A stretch of 34,905 nt of DNA from a virus: positions 1 to 34,905 of the IMG/VR virus record IMGVR_UViG_3300009529_000026; one strand, written 5' to 3'. Shown here piece by piece: positions 4,855 to 13,467 of the stretch. The translations under genes were made by a program, and so were the position numbers. The notes under the pieces are model-generated. The model saw only the letters and a list, made by a program, of their open reading frames with translations, was not told the DNA's origin and made no database searches. How positions within the stretch are numbered: the first letter of the stretch is position 1; each line of letters starts with the position of its first letter.

Positions 4855-5771
4855 TCGCACAGATCTACGGCCTCGGGAACGCGATCTTGACAACGCCTCT
4901 ACTGAAGGCCTTGTCTGTGCTCGGTGACGCGGGCAACAGGACCCACGAGGTCCACGTCGTAGCTGACCCCAAACGGAAAGCAGCGATCGAGGTCCTCAAA
5001 ACGTGCCCAGGTGTTAAGAAGATATGGGGCATGGGAGACACGAACGGCATTCAGCGGTACCACTTCGACGTGCTGATCATGTGCTGTGACTACGCACCGA
5101 TCGTGCAGCGGTTCAAGATCCCCAGGGTTGAGTGGGCGTATCTTCGACGCAATCCTGGTGAGGACCGGGTGCAGTGGTTCCAGCGTTGGCCGGTGCACGA
5201 GATGGAGATGGCCTTTGCTGTTGCCAGGAAGTTCGGCTTCAAGTCTCCGATGCCAGAGCCCCATGTGCCTTCGACTAAGGTCGACATCACATACCCTGGC
5301 CCACGCCTCGCGCTCGGCATAGGGTACTTCAAGGGTGACGACTGGAGCAAGAAGAAGCACTGGGGCAATGAGAACTTCGTCGAGATCGCCAAGCGATTCA
5401 GGATGTTCGGCGGCATGTCCTTCCTACTCGGTGACAAGAAGGACTATGAGTGCGATGGTCGAGACATCGTGTCCGAGGCTGGGGACAGCATCATCTCGTT
5501 GTGTGGCAAGCTCGGTCTGCGCGGCACCCTGGGAGCCCTAAAGTCGTGTGACATCTATCTGGGGAACGACACTGGCCTCGCGCACGCGGCGGCCGCCTAC
5601 GGCATGCCTACGCTCTCGATCTTCAAGCCGTGGAACCACAGCTTCGTAAAGAACCGGCCGTACGGAGAGCAGGGCCACTACGCGGTTGAGTGGTCTGGTT
5701 TGGATATCGTTGACGCGGTGTGGCACTGGCTTCAGTACGAAGTCGAGCGGCTACCGGAGAAGAAGAAATGA
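4842..5771 (+). CDS. Glycosyltransferase family 9 (heptosyltransferase-like)
   Basis: A 309-residue protein if started at ATG 4842, which has an AGGGGG site 6 nt upstream and places the conserved MRILVAQIYGLGNAILTTPL segment at the N-terminus. An earlier in-frame start is unlikely. The C-terminal GNDTGLAHAAAAYGMPTLSIF motif is diagnostic of the GT9 GT-B fold, whose known members transfer ADP-heptose to lipopolysaccharide. The length is close to the usual 320-350. In a phage the donor may differ. The neighbouring enzymes suggest a shared glycan product. Confidence 0.85.
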   Translation: MRILVAQIYGLGNAILTTPLLKALSVLGDAGNRTHEVHVVADPKRKAAIEVLKTCPGVKKIWGMGDTNGIQRYHFDVLIMCCDYAPIVQRFKIPRVEWAYLRRNPGEDRVQWFQRWPVHEMEMAFAVARKFGFKSPMPEPHVPSTKVDITYPGPRLALGIGYFKGDDWSKKKHWGNENFVEIAKRFRMFGGMSFLLGDKKDYECDGRDIVSEAGDSIISLCGKLGLRGTLGALKSCDIYLGNDTGLAHAAAAYGMPTLSIFKPWNHSFVKNRPYGEQGHYAVEWSGLDIVDAVWHWLQYEVERLPEKKK

Positions 5772-5800
5772 GATGCCCTATCTGCACGAGGAGCCACTAG
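5768..5800 (+). other. 10-codon mini-frame MRCPICTRSH
   Basis: A tiny frame overlaps the GT9 stop (ATGA) and ends just before the next gene. The sequence MRCPIC resembles the zinc-knuckle start of some bacterial methyltransferases and may be a relic of a deleted gene. Alternatively it only couples translation between the two flanking genes. No function is claimed. Confidence 0.25.
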
Positions 5801-5801
5801 C

Positions 5802-6596
5802 ATGGGCAAGTATGTCATCGGCAGTGGTTGGTACTGCAAGCAACCGGGTGGGACCAGTGGCGCCGTACACGGGCACCCCCAGGTTGGCGAGGCCGTGATT
5901 CGCGGCCTGGAGTGGCACGAGGTTTGGAAGTACTTCCTCTTCAGATACACACAGCCAACAAAGGTAATCGTTATCGACTCGGCGTCCCCCTACAAGCCGA
6001 AGCCAGACCCACGCATCGAGTGGGTGCAACTCGACGAGAACTACCAGTACAACTCGAAGACCCACTTCAACGGTTGGATTCGTGGCTTCATGCTCGGTGC
6101 GGCCTACGCGTGGAACTGCAACGCCAACTTCATCTACGTCGAGCAGGACTGTCTGGTTGTAGGCAAGAACTGGATGAACGCCGTTGAGAGGGCGGCTGAG
6201 GGTGAGTTTCCGCTCTTCGGCCAGAGGTTCCGCAGCCCGGTCCAGCAGAGCTTGGTCTATCTGCCGTACGCATCAATCCAGAAGTTTCTCTACCTGCTCA
6301 CCGCACAGAGGAATGCGATGACCTGTGAGCAGCGGTTCCACAATACGTCCAAGGGCAAGGCTGGCCTTCCATACAAGAACATCCCGTTCGGTGTTGGCCG
6401 CGCCCGTCCAATCGATTGGAAAGCGAAGCACCTCTACGCGCAGCATTGGTCGAAGCATGAGCTGACTGCACTTAGCAAGCGTGAGGGTGTGAACGGGATG
6501 ATCAGGGGTCTACTCGGAGGAGGGGACAATGAAGGTTGTAGCGTTCACACCGATCCGGTTGAACAATGTCAGGCTGCCGAACAAGAATCTGCTTGA
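5802..6596 (+). CDS. Putative glycosyltransferase, GT-A-like
   Basis: A 264-residue protein. NFIYVEQDCLVVG (about 109-121) looks like a hydrophobic strand ending in an acidic ExD metal-binding segment, as in GT-A enzymes. PTKVIVIDS (52-60) fits an earlier strand of the same fold. The rest is unfamiliar. Its last 68 nt overlap the start of the cytidylyltransferase gene. A sugar-transfer role is inferred from these motifs and the flanking genes. Confidence 0.6.
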   Translation: MGKYVIGSGWYCKQPGGTSGAVHGHPQVGEAVIRGLEWHEVWKYFLFRYTQPTKVIVIDSASPYKPKPDPRIEWVQLDENYQYNSKTHFNGWIRGFMLGAAYAWNCNANFIYVEQDCLVVGKNWMNAVERAAEGEFPLFGQRFRSPVQQSLVYLPYASIQKFLYLLTAQRNAMTCEQRFHNTSKGKAGLPYKNIPFGVGRARPIDWKAKHLYAQHWSKHELTALSKREGVNGMIRGLLGGGDNEGCSVHTDPVEQCQAAEQESA

Positions 6597-7173
6597 TCTT
6601 GGTGGCATGCCGCTGCTGAACTGGGCGATCAAGAGTGTCGACTGCCTGAAGGATGTCGACAACTACATCTGGTGCAGCAAGCCATCGATCGTCAAGAGCG
6701 TGATCTCAGACAAGGTCCGGTTCATGCGGCGGCCGAAGACTCTCGACGAGGACAATGTACTTGGAGAGGATATCTACCGATCGTTCGCGAGTAGGGTCGA
6801 GGCGGATGCGTACCTCCTCTACCACGTCACGTCACCGCTGATGAAGCTGAAGTACCTGCGCGAAGCAGTCGATGCCGTGACACAGAAGGGATACGACAGT
6901 GCGTTCTCTGTGTTCCCGGTCCAGACGTTCTGCTGGTTTGGCGGCAAGCCGCTCAACTTCCAGTTGGGTGCGATGCCGCGAACGCAGGACTTGAAGCCGG
7001 TGCAGCAGTTGACCTCCGGCTTCTTCTTGTTCACACGTGAGGTGATCATGCAGGGTGGTTGCCGGATCGGCCAGAAGCCAAAGGCCATCGAGGTCGACTA
7101 CCCATCGTCGATCGACATTGACTACAAAATAGACTACGACATCGCCCGGCTCCTGGTGGAGGCTGCCGCATGA
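6529..7173 (+). CDS. CMP-sialic acid synthetase-like cytidylyltransferase
   Basis: A 214-residue protein with the acylneuraminate/KDO cytidylyltransferase fold. The N-terminus VAFTPIRLNNVRLPNKNLLDLGGMPLL keeps the R-LP-KN signature of the nucleotide-binding loop. LLYHVTSPL (about 96-104) matches the conserved T/S-SP strand, and SIDIDYKIDYDIA near the C-terminus is the usual DID-D motif. It would activate an acidic nonulosonate sugar with CTP. No gene for making that sugar (NeuB or NeuC type) is in the window, so the precursor may come from the host. The overlap with the next gene is 4 nt. Confidence 0.85.
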   Translation: MKVVAFTPIRLNNVRLPNKNLLDLGGMPLLNWAIKSVDCLKDVDNYIWCSKPSIVKSVISDKVRFMRRPKTLDEDNVLGEDIYRSFASRVEADAYLLYHVTSPLMKLKYLREAVDAVTQKGYDSAFSVFPVQTFCWFGGKPLNFQLGAMPRTQDLKPVQQLTSGFFLFTREVIMQGGCRIGQKPKAIEVDYPSSIDIDYKIDYDIARLLVEAAA

Positions 7174-7928
7174 AAGTTTCCTATTTCACGACTTGTATGG
7201 GCCGGGTCTGCGACCTGGTCCAGGCCCTCCCCGAATCGATCAAGGGCCACAAGTGTGATCCGAACGTCGAGTTCGTTCTTCTGAGCTACAACGACAAGTC
7301 AGGCATGGCTGATTGGGTGCATATGAACTTGTGCGCCGAGTTAGCATCCGGGCGTGTGGTCTTTGCCGAAACAACTGAGCCTGAGTACTACCGTTTTGGT
7401 CATTCCCGTAACGTGGCGGCGCTACTCTGTTCAGGTGACATCATCTGTTCCCTTGATGCTGACAACATAGCCCCTGAGGGATTCTCCAGACATCTCCGGG
7501 TCCTGATGCAGTCGTTGAAGTTCCCTCTGATCACTTGTGACAAGAAGATCCGCCGAGGCTCTCGTGTCTCGTCGGGTGAGTGCTCTGGCAGAAAGGCTTA
7601 CAAGAAGAACCAGTTCGTTGAGATCTTGCGCGGCTATGACGAGAGGTTCGACGGGTGGGGCGCCGATGATGGCGATATCACCATGCGGGCGATCACTGCT
7701 GGGTTCAACGAGGTCCACTGGGAGCACTCCTACTACAAGCTCGTACCGAAAAGTTCGCAGGTGCTGTTCACACAGGACCCCAAGCGCATGTCTTCCTTGG
7801 CGACTAACCGTGTCTACCGGGACGGCAACATGGCCGAAGGTGTGGTCGGGGCTAACGTTGGGAAGCCATGGGGCGTTGCCAAGGTGAAGATCAACTTCAA
7901 GAAGATGGTCGACGTAGGAAGCCCCTAA
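7170..7928 (+). CDS. Glycosyltransferase family 2, galactosyltransferase-type C-terminus
   Basis: A 252-residue GT-A enzyme. IICSLDADNIAP (about 91-102) contains the DxD metal site. GYDERFDGWGADDGDITMR (about 155-173) is the conserved acceptor-side motif of the glycosyltransferase C-terminal domain shared by beta-4-galactosyltransferases and polypeptide GalNAc-transferases. It starts within the stop of the cytidylyltransferase gene and its stop overlaps the next start (TAATG). It probably acts on the same glycan. Confidence 0.85.
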   Translation: MKVSYFTTCMGRVCDLVQALPESIKGHKCDPNVEFVLLSYNDKSGMADWVHMNLCAELASGRVVFAETTEPEYYRFGHSRNVAALLCSGDIICSLDADNIAPEGFSRHLRVLMQSLKFPLITCDKKIRRGSRVSSGECSGRKAYKKNQFVEILRGYDERFDGWGADDGDITMRAITAGFNEVHWEHSYYKLVPKSSQVLFTQDPKRMSSLATNRVYRDGNMAEGVVGANVGKPWGVAKVKINFKKMVDVGSP

Positions 7929-8668
7929 TGCACAAGCAGACAGCGGCCGCTTGGTTGGAGATGCGTAGACAGATCACCTGGTACGACAGGCTGATGTCGC
8001 TGAAGAATGCCTACCGTAGTTTGGCAGGGACCTGCTTCGTCATAAGCTGCGGACCGTCTACGTCGGAGGTTCTTGCGAACAAGGAGTTCCGAAGAGCCTT
8101 GAAGTCGAAGCTGCTCGTGTGCATCAAGGGAGCAATCGACTACTACCCGAGACACTGTGACTTCCACATCTACAACAGTGACTACTCGATCGATGGCCGC
8201 CGGTACGAACATCCGTACACGACAAGGATCACGGTCCACAAGGACGCCTACAAGATGGGCTCTGACATCCACTTTCCCCTCCACCCGGAGCAGGGTGCCT
8301 CGGAGGGAAAGACGGGTCTGTCCGCAACGATATCAGCGCAGCACAACTGGGCTGACTGGGAGATCTCGAAGTCGTACAAGAGACCCTGGGGGCCTGGGGT
8401 GATGTCGGAGATCGGAATCTTTCTGCCAGTTCACCTAGGGGTGAAACGCATCGTCGTCATCGGTTGGGATCTCAATCCTAATGAACTGCGCCACTACTAC
8501 GACGACAGCGTCAAGAACCTGGAGAAGTACAAGCGCGAGGGCAAGTTGATCAGCGGATCGATCCCATCGTTGCTCGCCTGGTTGGAGACCATTGGTGTTG
8601 AGTTGGTGCTCTGCTCGCCGCGCTCAGCCCTGCCAATACCACAGGTCAGAATGGAGGACATACTGTGA
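7928..8668 (+). CDS. DUF115/sialyltransferase-like protein
   Basis: A 246-residue protein started at ATG 7928 in a TAATG overlap. Residues 34-44 (GTCFVISCGPS) and the later VKRIVVIGWDLNP segment match the first strand-loop (xGxGPS) and second strand of the DUF115 (motility-associated) and bacterial GT42-type sialyltransferase folds. With a CMP-sugar synthetase two genes upstream, transfer of a sialic-acid-like sugar is plausible, but the two families cannot be separated by eye. No membrane segment is seen. Confidence 0.65.
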   Translation: MHKQTAAAWLEMRRQITWYDRLMSLKNAYRSLAGTCFVISCGPSTSEVLANKEFRRALKSKLLVCIKGAIDYYPRHCDFHIYNSDYSIDGRRYEHPYTTRITVHKDAYKMGSDIHFPLHPEQGASEGKTGLSATISAQHNWADWEISKSYKRPWGPGVMSEIGIFLPVHLGVKRIVVIGWDLNPNELRHYYDDSVKNLEKYKREGKLISGSIPSLLAWLETIGVELVLCSPRSALPIPQVRMEDIL

Positions 8669-9963
8669 GGGTCTTATTCTTCAAGGTGCTGCAACGAAAG
8701 CAGTGGATCAGCCACCCATATAAGAGTCGCTACCTGGGCTTCACTCACCTGATCGATTACCTGCTCTCGAAGCAGCCCGAGCACGAGATCTTGTATGCGA
8801 CTCGGCTGGGCGAACTGAAGCAGATGAAGCCGGACCTGATCGCGATCTCGTCTGTCACCGAGTCGTACAACGACGCTATGTACACGGTCGAGTGGGTCAG
8901 GAAGGGTGGCTTCACCGGCCCAATCATCTTAGGAGGGCCACATGTCACGGCATTGCCTTGGACTATCCCGAGCAAGGCTGACTGTGCCGTCGTCGGTGAG
9001 GGTGAGGTCACGTTCGAGCAACTCGTGCGCGAGTACTCGAAGAACAGAAACCCGGACCTGAGTCAGATCCCAGGTCTTGCGTACTATCGAAAGATTCGCG
9101 GGTTGCCAGCGCAATTCACCATGACTCCGCCGCGAACGCCAGTGGTGCTGGACACATTGCCGGTCGACGTGACGCGAGATCCGAAGGTACTCATGGACAT
9201 CTCGACGGTTCGAGGCTGCCCCTTCCGGTGCGCTCATTGCGTGGAGAGACCAACGCAGGGCGAGCCACGGTTCCTCTCGGCCGAGCGCATGTATGCCCTG
9301 ATGAAGAGTCGTGTGGAGGCCACGGGCAATCCCAACTTCTTCTTCCAGGACGATACGTTCCTGGCCGGTGGAACCCAGAGGATCAGGGAGCTGCACAAGC
9401 TCATGTCCGACGACAACACGCTAGGCAAGTACAAGATCCGATCGATCAGCCTGAACGCCAACCTGGTCACACGTGAGAACCTCACGCTGATGAAGCAGAT
9501 TGGTTGCACGAACTTCGGCATGGGCTGCGAGTCGTTCAACCCGCGGGTGCTCGGGGACATGAAGCGCGGCTTCGTCAAACTGAAGCATCTGGACACCACA
9601 ATCAAACTCTGCACTGAGATCAAGGTGCGGCTCGGTGGCTCCCAGGTCTATGGATTCCCTGGTGAGACCGAAGCTGAGATGCTGGACAGCATCGCGATCG
9701 TGAAGGAGTACGAGCGCACGAGTGTGTTCCAGCACTGGGTCATCTTCGTCTGCACGCCGCTGCCTGGGAGCGAGTTGTGGTTCTGGGCCAGAGACCAGGG
9801 GGTCGTTGCCGACGCCATGGACTGGAGTCGTCTGCGCATCGATGGGAACATGCAGTACTTTAAGTCACCATGGATCTATCTCAACGAGGAACAGATACCG
9901 AAGCAGCGATTCATCGAGCTGCTGAAGAAGAACGGTCAAATGCCGAACGGCCATTTCATCTAG
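8665..9963 (+). CDS. B12-binding-type radical SAM enzyme
   Basis: A 432-residue protein started at GTG 8665 with a 4-nt overlap. Residues 1-125 form the Rossmann-like cobalamin-binding domain (IILGGPHVTALP, VVGEGEVTFEQL). The canonical DxHxxG cobalamin ligand is not obvious. C185-P-F-R-C189-A-H-C192 is the CxxxCxxC site for the 4Fe-4S cluster of radical SAM enzymes. VYGFPGETEAEM is the usual C-terminal motif of this subfamily. Known members methylate or rearrange unactivated carbons. In this island the substrate may be a sugar, peptide or nucleobase. Confidence 0.88.
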   Translation: MRVLFFKVLQRKQWISHPYKSRYLGFTHLIDYLLSKQPEHEILYATRLGELKQMKPDLIAISSVTESYNDAMYTVEWVRKGGFTGPIILGGPHVTALPWTIPSKADCAVVGEGEVTFEQLVREYSKNRNPDLSQIPGLAYYRKIRGLPAQFTMTPPRTPVVLDTLPVDVTRDPKVLMDISTVRGCPFRCAHCVERPTQGEPRFLSAERMYALMKSRVEATGNPNFFFQDDTFLAGGTQRIRELHKLMSDDNTLGKYKIRSISLNANLVTRENLTLMKQIGCTNFGMGCESFNPRVLGDMKRGFVKLKHLDTTIKLCTEIKVRLGGSQVYGFPGETEAEMLDSIAIVKEYERTSVFQHWVIFVCTPLPGSELWFWARDQGVVADAMDWSRLRIDGNMQYFKSPWIYLNEEQIPKQRFIELLKKNGQMPNGHFI

Positions 9964-9971
9964 GGGGACAG

Positions 9972-10571
9972 ATGCCACTCGAACGTCAGATGGGAAAGAC
10001 ACTCGCGGAGATCGAGACTCTCCACAAGGAGCGGTACTCGTTCGCGATGCCTTATGTGAAGGACAAGATCGTGGTCGACGCGGCCTGCGGCTGTGGCTAT
10101 GGGAGCTGCATGCTGGCCGGGACTGGCGGCGCCAAGACGGTTCACGGTTGGGATCGTGCCCAAGAAGCGATCACACACGCGAAGAGCTACTTTGATCGCT
10201 CCAACACTCAATGGGCAGTCCGAGATCTCGATGTTGATCCCTGGACGCTGCATGGGTCGCAGGCTGACGTTTTGGTGAGCCTGGAGACGATCGAGCACCT
10301 CAGTTCAACGATCATGGTGTCACTGCTGAAGATGCGCGGCCTCCTGGCTCCTGGAGGCATTCTTGTTTTCTCCCACCCAGCCCACGAAAAGGGCCGTGGC
10401 AACCACTTTCACAAATGGTTTGACTTGGACCCAGTGTTGGTGTTGAATGTTACGAAACAAGTCGGATTCGAGGTCGTCGATCACTGGGAACAGGTTCCCG
10501 GCCACAAACGTTACACCTATCACCTAGTTGCTGCGAGGAAGGTGCCATGCCAGGAATCAAGCTCGACGTAG
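9972..10571 (+). CDS. SAM-dependent methyltransferase
   Basis: A 199-residue class I methyltransferase if started at ATG 9972, which has a TAGGGGG site upstream. Motif I is VVDAACGCGYGS (34-45), DVLVSLETIEHL is the motif II/acidic strand region and LLAPGGILVFSHP is motif III. The length fits the Methyltransf_11/23 type. The substrate is unknown. It sits between two radical SAM genes and overlaps the next methyltransferase gene by 25 nt. Confidence 0.85.
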   Translation: MPLERQMGKTLAEIETLHKERYSFAMPYVKDKIVVDAACGCGYGSCMLAGTGGAKTVHGWDRAQEAITHAKSYFDRSNTQWAVRDLDVDPWTLHGSQADVLVSLETIEHLSSTIMVSLLKMRGLLAPGGILVFSHPAHEKGRGNHFHKWFDLDPVLVLNVTKQVGFEVVDHWEQVPGHKRYTYHLVAARKVPCQESSST

Positions 10572-11041
10572 GTGGTGGTCGGAACCCGGAATCGGGATTC
10601 AAGGTCCTCGATATAGTTTCGGCGCCTCACGTCGATTATGTGTGCCCAGCGTGGGACACACCACTCGAAGACAGGTCAGTGGCGAGCCTCCGGGCTCGCC
10701 ATTTTCTTGAGCACCTCACTCTTGCCGAGGCCGTCGCCACACTAAAGGAGTGGCACCGGATCATGCTACCTGATGGTGGTTTGGACGTCACGGTCCCCAA
10801 CATCCTCTACCATGCCCAACAGTTGGTGATGTCAGGGCAGTCTGAGTTTGTGTCAGAATCGAACTTCGACCACGCGATGGCTGGTTTCTATGGCTGGCAG
10901 AAGAAGGGTGAGACCATGGCCCACAAGTGGGGGTACACACCGAAGACTCTGGTGAAGCTCTTCTTGGATTCCAAGTTTGATGTGGTCCTGATGCCATGCC
11001 GTGCGTGTGACATTGTAGTGCACGCGAGGAAACCAAGATGA
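10547..11041 (+). CDS. Methyltransferase-like protein (short)
   Basis: A 164-residue protein. KLDVGGGRNPESGFKVLDI is a glycine-rich motif I followed by the acidic strand, and FLEHLTLAEAVATLKEWHRIMLPDGG matches the later core of class I methyltransferases. It resembles the small predicted SAM-methyltransferases often found in polysaccharide clusters. It overlaps both neighbours and probably belongs to the same operon. Confidence 0.8.
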   Translation: MPGIKLDVGGGRNPESGFKVLDIVSAPHVDYVCPAWDTPLEDRSVASLRARHFLEHLTLAEAVATLKEWHRIMLPDGGLDVTVPNILYHAQQLVMSGQSEFVSESNFDHAMAGFYGWQKKGETMAHKWGYTPKTLVKLFLDSKFDVVLMPCRACDIVVHARKPR

Positions 11042-12084
11042 AGGTCCAACTCTACATGTGTGGTGGCGAGCACCCGACCTCGGAGATCCCACTTGGTGTG
11101 GGCTATCTGCTCACCAACACGCTCGATGCCAAGCCAGTGTACGTGAAGGACTGGCGCGACCTTCATGGCGCCGACATCGTTGGGTTGTCCACAAACGCCT
11201 GGGGCCTTTCGGAAGCCTTTGACATTGCCCAGCGTCTCAGTGCCGCCAACGTGAACAGTAGGATCGTGCTCGGTGGCCAGGGAGCGCTGTGGCGGAAACT
11301 AGAGGAGTTCAATAGGCATCCGTTCCACAACATCGTCAGGGGAGACGGTGAGCGTGCACTGAACGCAATCATCATGGGCCACGTCGCGATGAAGACAGTT
11401 GTGGAGAAGCGGATCGAAGACATCGACACCCTGAAGTGGCCGGAGCGTGGTGTATGTGGTTCCTCGGTTCCGATCATCACGTCTCGTGGCTGTCCTTACA
11501 ACTGTGCCTTCTGTACATCACGCGCACAGTGGGGCAAGCCAAGGCTCCGGTCGGTGGCGAGCCTTGCAGACGAGATCAAGTATCTCCTCAGGCGATACCC
11601 ACACATGCAGGAGCTGTACATTCTCGACGACCTGTGGGCCTATCCCGAGGAACGATTCGACGAGTTCTTCGCGTGGTGGATGGGGCATGAACTGAACAAG
11701 AAGCTCGCGCTGCGGGGGTTCATCCGATCGAACATGGCGACGAAGAAGCTCTTCGTCCGCATGAAGAAGATGGGCTTCAGCAGGATCAGGTTTGGCGCCG
11801 AGACTGCGAGCCCGCGACTCCTGAAGCTGGTCAACAAGGGAGCGACGGTCGAGGACCACCAACGAGCTGTGGATCTGGCTGCCGAAGTAGGTCTTCCGAT
11901 CACAGCCTCGTTCATGTATGGTCTACCTGGTGAGACCAAGGAGGACCTGGCGCTGACTGCAAAGTTCCTGTCGAAGAACAAAGGTAAGTTGCGGCGCGAG
12001 GGCTGGTACAAGTTCAGGGCCTTCCCAGGATGCAAGCTGTGGGACGGCGAGAGCCCACTGAAGTACGACATGAGAGTGAGGTAG
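11038..12084 (+). CDS. Second B12-binding-type radical SAM enzyme
   Basis: A 348-residue protein. The N-terminal Rossmann-like domain (IPLGVGYLLTN, IVLGGQGALW) resembles cobalamin-binding domains but is short, at about 125 residues. C152-P-Y-N-C156-A-F-C159 is the radical SAM cluster site. MYGLPGETKEDL and a terminal FRAFPGCKLW segment match the subfamily. It differs enough from the 8665 gene that the two are not a recent duplication. It starts in a 4-nt overlap with the previous methyltransferase. Confidence 0.87.
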   Translation: MKVQLYMCGGEHPTSEIPLGVGYLLTNTLDAKPVYVKDWRDLHGADIVGLSTNAWGLSEAFDIAQRLSAANVNSRIVLGGQGALWRKLEEFNRHPFHNIVRGDGERALNAIIMGHVAMKTVVEKRIEDIDTLKWPERGVCGSSVPIITSRGCPYNCAFCTSRAQWGKPRLRSVASLADEIKYLLRRYPHMQELYILDDLWAYPEERFDEFFAWWMGHELNKKLALRGFIRSNMATKKLFVRMKKMGFSRIRFGAETASPRLLKLVNKGATVEDHQRAVDLAAEVGLPITASFMYGLPGETKEDLALTAKFLSKNKGKLRREGWYKFRAFPGCKLWDGESPLKYDMRVR

Positions 12085-12087
12085 ACC

Positions 12088-12894
12088 ATGCCACTGGGCG
12101 AAGGATACTGGTTGAATGCCAGGACTGGCGAGGAGATCGAGGTGTGGGAGCACGCCAAGACTGTGTTGGAGAATCCCACCAAGTTCGGGCTGCATCCCGA
12201 TGCGGTCGCTGACAAGAGTCAGGCTGTCTACGCTAAGGACCCCGGCATGCGGCGACAATTGCTTACGGACGTCATGAAGCGTGGATGGATCAGGGTCCGG
12301 TCGTACAAGGGTCGCAATGTGTTCGAGACCGCCGGGGTGAACGACGACGCGCTCTATTCGATACTGGAGTTCGCTCAGGCTCACAACATGTGGGACAACG
12401 ATCGGGTGTTGATCAACGATGTCACCAAGCCCGAGGGTCATGGCTCCATGTCGATGACGGTGGGCCAGCTGCAGAAGCAGTTCGGGATGGGTGAGCAGTT
12501 GGTCAACGTTCGCAAAGTCGGTAGGTGCACGGCCACTGTCTGGACTGATCTGATAGAGGGAGTCGATGGGCCAGAGATACAAAGACTCCGCGAGCTGCTG
12601 GTGTACGCGGTCCACTTGATTCTTGACCCGTCGCACGTTCCCTGGTCGGTCACCGAGACCAGGGACAACCAAGACCAGATGAAGTTCGAGATCGTTGCGT
12701 ACAACTACAGCATGCTCACTGAGAGCGAGCTGCAGCCAATGCCAGTGTACGGCCTGAAGACTCCGATGGAGCATCTGGACAAGATGATGCAGGGTGTGAA
12801 CAACGTGTTGAACACCAGCATCAAGCGAGAATTACCTGGCAAGTTCTCTGCTGGCGTGATCGAGGTAGAGCAGCACACAATCACGAGGCTGTGA
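12088..12894 (+). CDS. Unrecognised phage protein
   Basis: A 268-residue protein with no motif I recognise. The first 80 residues contain LNARTGEEIEVWEHA, a basic helical stretch and KRGWIRVRSYKG, which look like a small alpha/beta domain. The middle is mixed and the C-terminus (MEHLDKMMQGVNNVLN) is helical. It starts 3 nt after the radical SAM stop, and its stop overlaps the regulator gene. Its place at the end of the modification operon gives no firm clue. Confidence 0.7.
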   Translation: MPLGEGYWLNARTGEEIEVWEHAKTVLENPTKFGLHPDAVADKSQAVYAKDPGMRRQLLTDVMKRGWIRVRSYKGRNVFETAGVNDDALYSILEFAQAHNMWDNDRVLINDVTKPEGHGSMSMTVGQLQKQFGMGEQLVNVRKVGRCTATVWTDLIEGVDGPEIQRLRELLVYAVHLILDPSHVPWSVTETRDNQDQMKFEIVAYNYSMLTESELQPMPVYGLKTPMEHLDKMMQGVNNVLNTSIKRELPGKFSAGVIEVEQHTITRL

Positions 12895-13181
12895 CATGCA
12901 CAATCGCAAGAAGGGGACGGCGAGTGCGTCAGCGGCAGGATACACCGGGGTGCAAGAGACTCCTCCAACTCCTTGGACGTAAGCTCGCCGAGTATCGCGA
13001 GACTCTTGGAGTGACTCAGACTGAGCTGGCCCGGCGAGTCCGGGTCTCGCGCTTTCAGATGTGCAAGCACGAGGCAGGCTCGGCCGAGATGCCAGTGACT
13101 AGGTTCTACAAGATCTGTGAGGCGCTGAGCATCAATCCAGCGGATCTCATGAGGTCAGTGTCACGCTCGATGAAGCCATAA
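12891..13181 (+). CDS. XRE/Cro-CI family transcription regulator
   Basis: A 96-residue protein with a helix-turn-helix of the XRE type at about 29-89: LLGRKLAEYRETLGVTQTELARRVRVSRFQMCKHEAG...FYKICEALSINPADLM. The first 25 residues are basic and may be disordered. The GTG start overlaps the previous TGA. Four near-palindromic 16-bp sites lie directly downstream, the likely operators, so it may regulate the next gene and possibly its own operon. It has no ligand-binding domain. Confidence 0.85.
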   Translation: MTCTIARRGRRVRQRQDTPGCKRLLQLLGRKLAEYRETLGVTQTELARRVRVSRFQMCKHEAGSAEMPVTRFYKICEALSINPADLMRSVSRSMKP

Positions 13182-13189
13182 CAGGAGGG

Positions 13190-13198
13190 TTATCCACA
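13190..13198 (+). promoter_or_regulatory. DnaA-box-like sequence
   Basis: TTATCCACA is identical to the strong bacterial DnaA-box consensus. It overlaps the first 16-bp operator-like palindrome. A single box does not make an origin, and the match could be a by-product of the TGTGG-type repeats. Confidence 0.35.
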
Positions 13199-13315
13199 AG
13201 ATGTTGTGGTCGTGCAGAAGGGACCACAACAAAGTGTGCTTCAAAACGGGGAGGACGACCAGAAACGTCCACAACATCTTGTGGTGGCCAGAAAAACGAC
13301 CACAACAAGATGTGG
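13194..13315. promoter_or_regulatory. Cluster of four 16-bp operator-like palindromes
   Basis: Sites lie at 13194-13209 (CCACAAGATGTTGTGG), 13223-13238 (CCACAACAAAGTGTGC), 13269-13284 (CCACAACATCTTGTGG) and 13300-13315 (CCACAACAAGATGTGG). The first and third are exact reverse complements of each other. Half-site CCACAA recurs with TTGTGG or a variant. Spacings from start to start are 29, 46 and 31. Directly downstream of the XRE regulator gene, they are probably its binding sites. Confidence 0.75.
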
Positions 13316-13467
13316 AGCACGCGGAGAACGGCTGATTCGACCAATTGCACTAAGGACCAGATAGCGAATATCAAGACTAGGGTAGTTGTAGAAGAAGGTG
13401 TCGTAGAAGAAGAGTAATAAAAAGAACGGTGGAGTGTCTTCAGAACAGTGAAGGACTTGAAATAGCT
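13316..13467 (+). promoter_or_regulatory. AT-richer leader with a weak promoter candidate
   Basis: This stretch is richer in A and T than its surroundings and holds no gene. TTGCAC (13345-13350) with AATATC (13368-13373) at 17-nt spacing is a weak sigma70-like candidate. A short repeat, GTAGAAGAAG, occurs twice near 13388-13412. Transcription of the 13468 gene from here, under control of the operator cluster, is inference. Confidence 0.35.
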
